The translations under genes were made by a program, and so were the position numbers. 64,000 bases of DNA, from positions 62,001 to 126,000 of the forward strand of contig JAFNXM010000036.1 of NCBI GenBank assembly GCA_017383485.1, written 5' to 3'. The notes under the pieces are model-generated. The model did no database searches. It saw only the letters and a list, made by a program, of their open reading frames with translations, and was not told where the DNA came from. Source of the stretch: Bacteroidaceae bacterium (GTDB lineage: Bacteria; Bacteroidota; Bacteroidia; Bacteroidales; Bacteroidaceae). Positions within the stretch are counted from its first letter, which is position 1; each line of letters starts with the position of its first letter. Positions 35,750-42,931 of the stretch are shown here, piece after piece.

Positions 35750-35849
35750 ATGGGAATGAATCGACGCATATTCAAATCCTGTATCAAGGGTGCGAAATGC
35801 TGGTCTGAAACAGTGAAATATTATCTCGGAATAGCGACAGAAAAATCTG

Positions 35850-36431
35850 ATGGATATGGAAAAAGTATATACAACGCTCAGGCAAATGGTAGAGACGCAT
35901 GTGGGGCGGCAGATGAAGACGCCGCGTGATTTCAGTTTCCTGACATTGCGTATATGGGAGACGCTGCATGTGCAGATTTCTCCGACCACAATGAAACGCT
36001 TCTGGGGATATTTGCCTTCGGAATTGACGCAAAACCCTCGGATGTACACGCTCGATATATTGGCAAAATTTGTGGGTTATCGTGGCTGGAATGACTTTCA
36101 GAAGTATATCGCCCAGGATGATGGTATGGTGGACAGTTGCTTTGTCGAGGACAAAGTGCTCTATACACGCACACTGAAAGAGGGGACGCACCTGCGACTG
36201 GCGTGGATGCCCAATCGCAGAGTGATTGTGGAATTGAAGGGTCAGGACCTGTTTGCCGTAGTCGAATCGGAGAATAGCAAACTGAGCGTGGGTGACACAT
36301 TCATCTGCCCATCCTTTGTACAGGGCGAACCGCTGTTCCTGCACTGTCTGGTGCACGAGGGCGGACGTCCCGTGGACTATGTCTGTGGCAAGGGGGGTGG
36401 CGTGCGCTACGAAATCCTCTGCCCTGTGTAG
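35850..36431 (+). CDS. Putative helix-rich DNA-binding protein next to a kinase
   Basis: The 193-aa product has no signal peptide. The N-terminal part (about 1-90) has the pattern SPTTMKRFWGYLP...PRMYTLDILAKFVGYRGWNDF, a helical domain frequent in Bacteroidetes proteins and resembling a DNA-binding or adaptor fold. The C-terminal part (about 100-193) is beta-rich (YTRTLKEGTHLRLAWMPNRR, IVELKGQDLFAVVESENSKL). The start may be the second Met (35856). It lies 26 bp upstream of the Ser/Thr kinase gene, so it may be the kinase's substrate or partner (inference). Confidence 0.6.
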   Translation: MDMEKVYTTLRQMVETHVGRQMKTPRDFSFLTLRIWETLHVQISPTTMKRFWGYLPSELTQNPRMYTLDILAKFVGYRGWNDFQKYIAQDDGMVDSCFVEDKVLYTRTLKEGTHLRLAWMPNRRVIVELKGQDLFAVVESENSKLSVGDTFICPSFVQGEPLFLHCLVHEGGRPVDYVCGKGGGVRYEILCPV

Positions 36432-36457
36432 AACTCTATCGTATGTGATTGTGCTTT

Positions 36458-38143
36458 ATGAATGAAATTCTCGATACTGAAATAGACACGTCGGACTTCC
36501 TCTATCCCTCGGTGCAGAGTGATAGCGGAGATTTCGAGGCGATCACGCCCGTCGACACCAGTGGGGCGACCTCTTTGACCTTTGTGGTGAGCATCAAGGG
36601 CAAGGAGTATTTCATGAAACGCTTGAAGCCAGAGTTGAAGGACAATCAGGCTTACTATAACCTCTATCACAAGGAATTCGACCTGGGACAGAGGTTGGAC
36701 TCGCCCTATATTGTGAAATACTATGATTTGGTCGAGGACGACCAGAGTGTATATATATTATGCGAACGTGTATGTGGTGCAACCCTGGATCAGAAGGTCA
36801 AGGTGGCGCCCGAATGGTTTACCACGCGGCGCAACTTGGACCGTATGTTTTGCCAACTGCTCGATGCACTGGAACATATGCACAACAGTCATGTGGTACA
36901 TACAGACTTGAAGCCTCAAAACCTGATGCTCACTCGCATCAACAATGATGTGAAGGTGATAGACCTAGGCTTTGCCTTTGCCGATGATTATACACTTTCT
37001 GCGGGATGTACTCCAGGCTATGCGGCGCCAGAATTGCAGCAGGGTAGCAGTGATACACTCGGCGTGTGTACAGATATTTATGGCATAGGCAAACTGTTGG
37101 AATATATCCACACCGAGACGGACCGAGGGTTGCCCAAAGTCTATCGACGTATCATGCACAAGTGTCTGCATGAGGAGCAAAGCAAACGCTTTCAAAGTAC
37201 GGAGGAAGTGCGCAAGGCTATTCTGCACCGCAAGCACGTGTTGCGCAACCTTTCCATCTCCAGCACGATTTTGGGTGTTCTCGTTTTAGCCGCTTATATA
37301 TTCTTTAATACATCAACAGGGGTAGGCTTTGCAGGAACTATACTTTGGTCGATGCGTAAGGTATCATACGATGTCGACAAATATCAAATCTTTTATAAAT
37401 ACTGCGCCAACGACAGCTCGAAGTGTATGGTTGTGGGCGGCAGAGTAAGTGCCGACGCCGCAGGGGAAGATGACGGCGACAATATCAAAATTCGCAGTTA
37501 TATTATACGACCCAATGGCGACACTTCTCGTGTAGTAGCAATTGCTGATAGTGCTTTCTTTCGCGGCAAAAACTTTACTTCGCTCTATATACCCGACGGG
37601 GTGGAAACAATAGGCTTTAGAGCTTTTGAACATTGTAAAAAGATCACTGTGATAAACCTGCCGCCCAGTGTACGAGAAGTAGGAGACTATGCTTTTGGCC
37701 AGATAAATAGTTTGCGTACGTTACACTTGCCAGATTCTTTGGAAAAGATCCCAATAGGGATGGCACACAATGCACATCAACTGACTCGTGTCGCCATACC
37801 GCCAAAAGTACGCGTATTGCCTTTGGATGTCTTCGCCAGTTGCGTAGCTTTGAAAGAAGTTATTCTCCCTCCACATCTGGAACGTATCGAACGGGGTGTA
37901 TTCTGGGAATGTCGCAAATTGCCGCAAATCACTTTGCCTGCGACGATGAAGTATATTGGCGAATTTTCTTTCTACCACTGTGACAACCTGAAACACGTAT
38001 ATCTGCACGCAGTCGAACCGCCTCAGATGTGCAATGCTTTTTCAAAATCATCGAAAGTCACTATTCATGTGCCCAAAGAATCAGCAACTGCGTACAAGGC
38101 TAATATTGACTGGAAGGATATGACTATAATTGGAGATTTGTAG
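36458..38143 (+). CDS. Transmembrane Ser/Thr protein kinase with BspA-type leucine-rich repeat tail
   Basis: The ATG at 36458 is preferred to an upstream TTG. The Hanks-type kinase domain (about 15-260) has the ATP-binding Lys in YFMKRL (K54), catalytic loop VVHTDLKPQNLML (HTD in place of HRD, D150), metal-binding DLG (169-171, in place of DFG) and APE in GYAAPELQQG. A single hydrophobic helix (about 265-290, ISSTILGVLVLAAYIFF) leads to an outside region. Residues about 355-555 hold repeats of the LRR_5/BspA type: SLYIPDGVETIGFRAFEHCK, VINLPPSVREVGDYAF, LHLPDSLEKIPIGMA, VILPPHLERIERGVFWEC. It resembles PASTA kinases in layout but with LRRs as the sensor. Confidence 0.85.
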   Translation: MNEILDTEIDTSDFLYPSVQSDSGDFEAITPVDTSGATSLTFVVSIKGKEYFMKRLKPELKDNQAYYNLYHKEFDLGQRLDSPYIVKYYDLVEDDQSVYILCERVCGATLDQKVKVAPEWFTTRRNLDRMFCQLLDALEHMHNSHVVHTDLKPQNLMLTRINNDVKVIDLGFAFADDYTLSAGCTPGYAAPELQQGSSDTLGVCTDIYGIGKLLEYIHTETDRGLPKVYRRIMHKCLHEEQSKRFQSTEEVRKAILHRKHVLRNLSISSTILGVLVLAAYIFFNTSTGVGFAGTILWSMRKVSYDVDKYQIFYKYCANDSSKCMVVGGRVSADAAGEDDGDNIKIRSYIIRPNGDTSRVVAIADSAFFRGKNFTSLYIPDGVETIGFRAFEHCKKITVINLPPSVREVGDYAFGQINSLRTLHLPDSLEKIPIGMAHNAHQLTRVAIPPKVRVLPLDVFASCVALKEVILPPHLERIERGVFWECRKLPQITLPATMKYIGEFSFYHCDNLKHVYLHAVEPPQMCNAFSKSSKVTIHVPKESATAYKANIDWKDMTIIGDL

Positions 38144-38246
38144 TGATAGAAAATCTACCTTATATATTATATCGTCTACTAAAGGTGGTGTAGAAGTCTG
38201 CCCCTGTAATCTATTAGACGGCTTAACTAATATAGTGGATTACTCT

Positions 38247-38393
38247 GGTAGTGTATTAAAACATATCAGTAGTGTACTAAAACCTATCAGTAGTGTATTA
38301 AAACTTATCAGTAGTGTATCAAAACTTATCAGTAGTGTATCAAAACTTATCAGTAGTGTATCAAAACTTATCAGTAGTGTATTATAAAAAATC
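38247..38393 (+). repeat. Seven-copy 21-bp tandem repeat
   Basis: Unit consensus AGTAGTGTATYAAAACTTAT plus C, seven consecutive copies; the central three are identical, the outer ones diverge. An open frame on each strand reads it as a heptad (LISSVSK or TLLISFD), but neither looks like a gene: no ribosome-binding context and low complexity. It lies between the kinase gene and the terminator at 38452. Confidence 0.9.
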
Positions 38394-38451
38394 CTTATTC
38401 CTCCTTTTACCAAGTTTATTATAAATCGAATTAGGTAAGGCTTGTAACATA

Positions 38452-38489
38452 AAAGGCGCTCCACAGATTGCGGAGCGCCTTTGCTATTT
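38452..38489. terminator. Bidirectional terminator between the kinase and OmpA/TPR genes
   Basis: AAAGGCGCTCC (38452-38462) pairs perfectly with GGAGCGCCTTT (38472-38482). It lies between convergent genes; T-rich sequence follows on the plus strand and ATGTTACAAG on the other. Confidence 0.75.
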
Positions 38490-38526
38490 TTATATCCTCA
38501 AAGTGCTGAGGATTTTTCGTGTCAGA

Positions 38527-40236
38527 TTACTTCACCAAGTTCAAGAATGCTGAATCGTTGAAGAGGGTTACGAAGTCGAGGTTCTTAGCTGCGTGAGCCT
38601 TGAGCGAAGCATCTTTAGCGATAGCGTTAGCCAAGTTCTTCACAGCTTCATTATTTTTGCCTGTGCGAGCAGCAACTACAGCCTTGAGGTAGTCTGTCAT
38701 TGCGTCAGCGTTCTTCACGCTATTGAGGGTCTTTTCTGCAGCAGTGTAGTTCTTAGCCAGGATTTCTGCGAGAGCTGCGCTGTTAGTCTTAGCGCCTGCG
38801 AGGCTTTGTGCAGCAGCAGCGTAGTTACCCTTAGCTACGTTCAAGTTGCCCACCAATTCGTTGTAAACAGGCGAAGAAGTAGCGCGTGATACGAATGTTT
38901 CAGCTTCTTCAGTGTTGCCTTCAGCCAATGCTACGAGTGCGCGGTTTGCGTTAACTTCTGCGCAGTCTTTTTTGCTAGCAGCTTGCTTGAGGTAGTTCTT
39001 TGCTACTTCGAGGTTGCCTTCTGCGATAGAGATTGCACCGAGGTTGTTGTATGCACGATAGTCTTCAGGATATACGTTTGTTGTAGTAGTATAGATATCC
39101 TTCTTTTCTGCTGTTTCGTCTGTAAGAGTAGCAGCATAGAGCAATTCTTCTACTGAGAGTGCCTTAGCGTTAGACTTGTATTGTGCTTGGATTTCGTCAT
39201 CGCTGCGACCGATGAGGTTGTAGTTTACGGTGAGGCGAGCGCGGCGGAGTTCAGGCAAGATTTCTGTAGTCAATTCTTCGAAACCTGCAGAGAGGTTGCG
39301 GATTTGTACTTCGCGTTCTTCGGGATCTTCGTACATAGAGAGTACGCGGAGGATCACTTCCTTGTCTTGGAGGTTAGAAGCCATCAAGAGTTCTTGGAAA
39401 CCTTCCCAGTCTTCAGCAGTATACTTAGTATTGATGTCTGCATCAAGTTCCATGTTCTTCAACTCACCTTCGAGGAATTTTGCAGAAGACTTTTGACGCT
39501 TTTCTGCCAATTGAGTATTGAATTTGAGTGAACCTTCTGGAGAAGCGTAAGCAGAGATTTCGATGTTGTCCAATTGGAAACCCTTTTGGTCGTTCTTGAT
39601 TTCACGGAGCACTTTCACGAAGTCTTGTACAGACACGCTCTTCAATTCGCTTGTGCGTACGTTTGCTTGATTGATGAGGTACTTGATTTGTGCTTGTTGG
39701 GTTTGAGCAATAGCGTATTGGTAAGCGTCTTGTCCCAATGCAGTGTTTGCGTTTTGTACAGTGCTCTTGAGCAATTCAGAAGTTGCGATTACACCGTTAG
39801 CCACCTTTACATCGGGTACTTCTACTGACTTTTGCTTTTTGCCTACCTTAGCATCAAATGTGAGGTAGAGTTCGCTTGTAGCCATCGCGTCTACATAGTC
39901 GAAGGTATTCTTCATGGTATAGTTACCACCTACCTTGTATGAGATTTCCTGGTCGTTGCCTTGGATCTTTTCGCCTTGGAATGTTGCAGGTTGACCAGCA
40001 GTTTCACCACCTTCGTAGCGGAGCACTGGGGTTACGGTCACTACTGCCTTTTTCTTCATGTACTTTTCAGGGAAGCGGCCATTGATAGTTACGGGCACTT
40101 GACCAGCTACTACTTCGAGTGGAGAGGGAGTAACTGTGAAGTTGTCAGCGCTGAGTTCGCCCAACTTGTTACAAGATGTGAGCAATACGCCAGATGCGAG
40201 TGCTACACTGAGATACAGTTTTGAACTGTGCTTCAT
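38527..40236 (-). CDS. OmpA-like domain and TPR outer-membrane lipoprotein
   Basis: The 569-aa product has a lipoprotein signal ending VLLTSC (Cys22). Residues about 30-135 form a beta-sandwich (FTVTPSPLEVVAGQVPVTIN). Around 220-350 is an OmpA-family periplasmic motif: IEISAYASPEGSLKFNTQLA followed by EKRQKSSAKFL, and a later RRARLTVNYNL strand, which would bind peptidoglycan. The C-terminal third (about 390-540) is TPR-like, Ala-rich (AYNNLGAISIAEGNLEVAKN, ANRALVALAEGNTEEAETFV). Strong GAA/CAA codon bias suggests abundance. It probably links outer membrane and cell wall. I do not assign a T9SS Por name. Confidence 0.75.
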   Translation of the reverse strand: MKHSSKLYLSVALASGVLLTSCNKLGELSADNFTVTPSPLEVVAGQVPVTINGRFPEKYMKKKAVVTVTPVLRYEGGETAGQPATFQGEKIQGNDQEISYKVGGNYTMKNTFDYVDAMATSELYLTFDAKVGKKQKSVEVPDVKVANGVIATSELLKSTVQNANTALGQDAYQYAIAQTQQAQIKYLINQANVRTSELKSVSVQDFVKVLREIKNDQKGFQLDNIEISAYASPEGSLKFNTQLAEKRQKSSAKFLEGELKNMELDADINTKYTAEDWEGFQELLMASNLQDKEVILRVLSMYEDPEEREVQIRNLSAGFEELTTEILPELRRARLTVNYNLIGRSDDEIQAQYKSNAKALSVEELLYAATLTDETAEKKDIYTTTTNVYPEDYRAYNNLGAISIAEGNLEVAKNYLKQAASKKDCAEVNANRALVALAEGNTEEAETFVSRATSSPVYNELVGNLNVAKGNYAAAAQSLAGAKTNSAALAEILAKNYTAAEKTLNSVKNADAMTDYLKAVVAARTGKNNEAVKNLANAIAKDASLKAHAAKNLDFVTLFNDSAFLNLVK

Positions 40237-40307
40237 AATGTTTATATTTTTTAGGGTTTATATTTTTTGTTCAATATTGAATTTGTACAAGGTGGTCCAA
40301 ATTATGC

Positions 40308-40316
40308 GCAAAGTTA
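40308..40316 (-). promoter_or_regulatory. -7 box for the OmpA/TPR lipoprotein gene
   Basis: GCAAAGTTA on the plus strand reads TAACTTTGC on the minus strand, about 72 bp upstream of the start. Confidence 0.55.
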
Positions 40317-40499
40317 CTGCTTTTGTGTGAGATAATGATTAAAAGCAGCTCTATTTTAATACTTTTTTAGTTCTTTTTAAGAAGGTGAAAGATATTTGCG
40401 GTTGATTTTGTAACCTGGAGATGACTTTTTGTATATAAACCTTGTTCTCGGGCGGCGATAATGCGGGCTGAGAAATAGACCAAAAAGTGAAGCGAAAAA

Positions 40500-40617
40500 A
40501 AGCCTAGACCTTTTTTTAACGAGCCGTCGCGAAATTTTAACGAGCCGTCGCGAAATTTTAACGAGCCGTCGCGAAATTTTAACGAGGCGTCGCGAAATTT
40601 AAAAAAGGTCTAGGCTT
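40500..40617. repeat. Repeat module R6: perfect 17-bp inverted repeat around four 21-bp units
   Basis: Left arm AAGCCTAGACCTTTTTT (40500-40516) is the exact reverse complement of right arm AAAAAAGGTCTAGGCTT (40601-40617). Between them four units with core CGAGCCGTCGCGAAATTT (last copy CGAGGCG) start at 40518, 40539, 40560 and 40581. This is the clearest member of the family. It ends 23 bp beyond the lgt stop codon. Confidence 0.92.
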
Positions 40618-40640
40618 GTGAAAAGGAGATGTTGCTCCTT

Positions 40641-41504
40641 TTATTTTGTATTAATATTTGTAGCGGCTTTGTGCTTGATGCCTTTCCACAAATAGTAGCC
40701 ACCGATGGCGATGAAGGGTAGGCTGAGCAATTGGCCTTGGTCCAGGCCGATCATGGCGCGCATGGTTTGCTCCCAGGGCTCTTGCACTTCCTTGAAATAT
40801 TCGACAAACAGGCGGAAGGTGAAGATACTGAACAAGCACCAACCGAAGTAGAGACCCGAACCGACGCGCTGGCTGTACTTGCGGTAGATCACGAGGCCCA
40901 CGATGAAGAACAGGAAGTAGGCGATGGCTTCGTAGAGCTGCGCCGGGTGACGTGGCATCGTCTCGTGGCAACGATTGACGGCGTCCCAGTTGTGTGCAAA
41001 GACGAAGCCCCAATCTGTGCCAGTGTATTTGCCGACAATTTCAGAATTCATCAGGTTGCCCAGGCGGATAAAACCGGCTGTGATAGGCGTTGCGATGGCA
41101 ATATTGTCGAGCACGTGCATCAGGGGCAACTTGGCCTTGCGCACATACAACCACAGGGCAAACATGAGTCCCGCTGTACCACCGTGCGAAGCCAATCCAG
41201 CATAGCCTGTGAATTTCCATTCGCCATCGACCTCGCGCATGGGCAGAATCATTTCCAGAGGATGACTCAAGAAATACGCGGGTTCATAGAGCAGACAGTG
41301 GCCCAGACGTGCACCGATCAGGATACCCAGGAAGCAGTAGAGAAATAGCGGCTCGAACTTTTCCTGAGGAATCTGCTGGCGCTTGTACAGGGCATAGACG
41401 ATATAATAAGCAGCAGCCAATCCAGCACACCACATCAGCGAGTACCAACGTATTTCGAAGGCACCTAAAGACAAGGCCACCTCTGAGGGATTCCAAATTA
41501 CCAT
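40641..41504 (-). CDS. lgt: Prolipoprotein diacylglyceryl transferase
   Basis: Transfers diacylglycerol from phosphatidylglycerol to the lipobox Cys of prelipoproteins at the inner membrane, the first step for the many lipoproteins in this window. At 287 aa with seven hydrophobic segments it matches the family. Visible motifs: IGARLGHCLLYEP (Arg/His region), GYAGLASHGGTAGLMFALW, and the Lgt signature FIRLGNLMNSEIVGKYTGTDWGF split as FIRLGNLMNSEIVG. The C terminus carries FVEYFKEVQEPWEQ. It lies between the OmpA/TPR gene and ychF on the same strand. Confidence 0.95.
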   Translation of the reverse strand: MVIWNPSEVALSLGAFEIRWYSLMWCAGLAAAYYIVYALYKRQQIPQEKFEPLFLYCFLGILIGARLGHCLLYEPAYFLSHPLEMILPMREVDGEWKFTGYAGLASHGGTAGLMFALWLYVRKAKLPLMHVLDNIAIATPITAGFIRLGNLMNSEIVGKYTGTDWGFVFAHNWDAVNRCHETMPRHPAQLYEAIAYFLFFIVGLVIYRKYSQRVGSGLYFGWCLFSIFTFRLFVEYFKEVQEPWEQTMRAMIGLDQGQLLSLPFIAIGGYYLWKGIKHKAATNINTK

Positions 41505-41526
41505 AATATTAATATTAGAAGTGTCG

Positions 41527-41577
41527 AAAAAACAATACGGTCCCTATGCTCCATATCTGGGAGTATAGAAACCGTAT
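41527..41577 (-). terminator. Terminator after ychF
   Basis: ATACGGT (41535-41541) pairs with ACCGTAT (41571-41577), with an inner stem CTCC/GGAG; on the minus strand TTGTTTTTT follows. Confidence 0.7.
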
Positions 41578-41584
41578 CTTTATA

Positions 41585-42688
41585 TTATACGTTAAAGCGG
41601 AAGTGCATGATGTCGCCGTCTTGCACTACGTATTCTTTACCTTCTACTTTGAGCAGACCAGCTTCGCGTACAGCGGCTTCGCTACCGAGGCGGATATAAT
41701 CCTCATACTTGATCACTTCGGCACGAATGAAACCGCGCTCAAAGTCTGTGTGAATCACACCGGCGCATTGGGGCGCCTTCCAGCCGCGGCAGTATGTCCA
41801 CGCGCGAACTTCCTGTACACCCGCAGTGATATAGGTCTCGAGGTTCAACATCTTGTATGCAGCCTTGATCAAACGGTTGCAACCACTTTCCTCCAGACCT
41901 ACGTCGGCCAGGAACATTTGGCGTTCTTCGAAAGTCTCGAGTTCGGCAATATCTGCTTCGGTTTGTGCAGCCAATACGAGGACTTCTGCACCCTCGGGTT
42001 CAACTGCTGCGCGCACTGCGTCTACATAATGATTGCCTGTAGCGGCAGATGCTTCGTCCACGTTGCACACGTAGAGCACAGGCTTGGATGTGAGCAGGAA
42101 GAGGTTGCGTGCTGCACGTTGCTCCTCTTTTGATTCAAATTGTACGGTACGTGCTGACTTGCCTTGGAGCAATGCTTCGCGGAAGGCCAGGAGGATGTCG
42201 TATTCCATCTTAGCATTTTTGTCGCCACCCACCTTTGCGATCTTTTCTACGCGGGTGATACGATTTTCCACGGTTTCGAGGTCCTTCAATTGCAATTCTG
42301 TGTCGATGATTTCCTTGTCGCGTACAGGATCCACGCTACCGTCTACGTGCACGACGTTGCCATTGTCAAAGCATCTCAATACGTGAATGATCGCGTCGGT
42401 TTCGCGGATATTGCCCAAGAATTGGTTGCCCAATCCTTCGCCTTTAGATGCACCCTTCACCAGACCTGCGATATCCACGATCTCGACAGTTGTGGGCACG
42501 ATACGGTTGGGGTTGATCAACTTCGCCAGTTCTGACAAGCGTTCGTCGGGTACGGTGATGACACCGACGTTGGGTTCGATGGTGCAGAAGGGGAAGTTGG
42601 CTGACTGCGCTTTCGCGTTGCTCAAGCAGTTGAACAGGGTCGACTTACCTACGTTGGGCAAACCGACTATTCCACATTGTAAACTCAT
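41585..42688 (-). CDS. ychF: YchF/Obg-related redox-regulated ATPase
   Basis: TRAFAC-class P-loop NTPase that prefers ATP and associates with ribosomes. At 367 aa it has standard length. G1 is GLPNVGKSTLFNCLSNAK, G3 is DIAGLVKGASKGEGLGNQFL, and the NVDE segment (YVCNVDEASA) replaces the GTPase NKxD, explaining ATP preference. The TGS-like C-terminal domain (about 280-367) has VRAWTYCRGWKAPQCAGVIH and VEGKEYVVQDGDIMHFRFNV. It is in the same orientation as lgt, with a terminator between. Confidence 0.96.
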   Translation of the reverse strand: MSLQCGIVGLPNVGKSTLFNCLSNAKAQSANFPFCTIEPNVGVITVPDERLSELAKLINPNRIVPTTVEIVDIAGLVKGASKGEGLGNQFLGNIRETDAIIHVLRCFDNGNVVHVDGSVDPVRDKEIIDTELQLKDLETVENRITRVEKIAKVGGDKNAKMEYDILLAFREALLQGKSARTVQFESKEEQRAARNLFLLTSKPVLYVCNVDEASAATGNHYVDAVRAAVEPEGAEVLVLAAQTEADIAELETFEERQMFLADVGLEESGCNRLIKAAYKMLNLETYITAGVQEVRAWTYCRGWKAPQCAGVIHTDFERGFIRAEVIKYEDYIRLGSEAAVREAGLLKVEGKEYVVQDGDIMHFRFNV

Positions 42689-42720
42689 ACTATTCTTTCC
42701 TTATTATTATATTTGAGGTG

Positions 42721-42728
42721 CAAAGGTA
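42721..42728 (-). promoter_or_regulatory. -7 box for ychF
   Basis: CAAAGGTA (plus) reads TACCTTTG on the minus strand, 33 bp upstream of the start. Confidence 0.55.
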
Positions 42729-42850
42729 CGACTTTTTTTCTAAACTAAGCGAAGTCTGACTTTTATCGCACAAATATTACTATTTTTTGCACAAAACGAG
42801 ACTTTTGTCACATTTTTTATCAGGGGTGGGGAAACTTGTCTTTTTTTGCT

Positions 42851-42859
42851 TATCTTTGC
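42851..42859 (+). promoter_or_regulatory. -7 box for the GH20 gene
   Basis: TATCTTTGC lies 73 bp upstream of the chosen start (42932). Transcription from here would exclude the upstream in-frame ATG at 42836, supporting the later start. Confidence 0.6.
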
Positions 42860-42931
42860 CCTGATTATGGACAGACTATGTCTAAATATTCGTGTGAAAA
42901 ATCAAACCTAAATACATTAAACCTTATCCTA

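Noticed and set aside
38130..38387. 85-codon ORF with a heptad repeat (LISSVSK)
   Set aside because: It overlaps the kinase stop, is made mostly of the tandem DNA repeat, and lacks an initiation context.
42836..42931. N-terminal extension of the GH20 gene
   Set aside because: It covers the promoter box at 42851 and would hide the signal peptide that begins at 42932.
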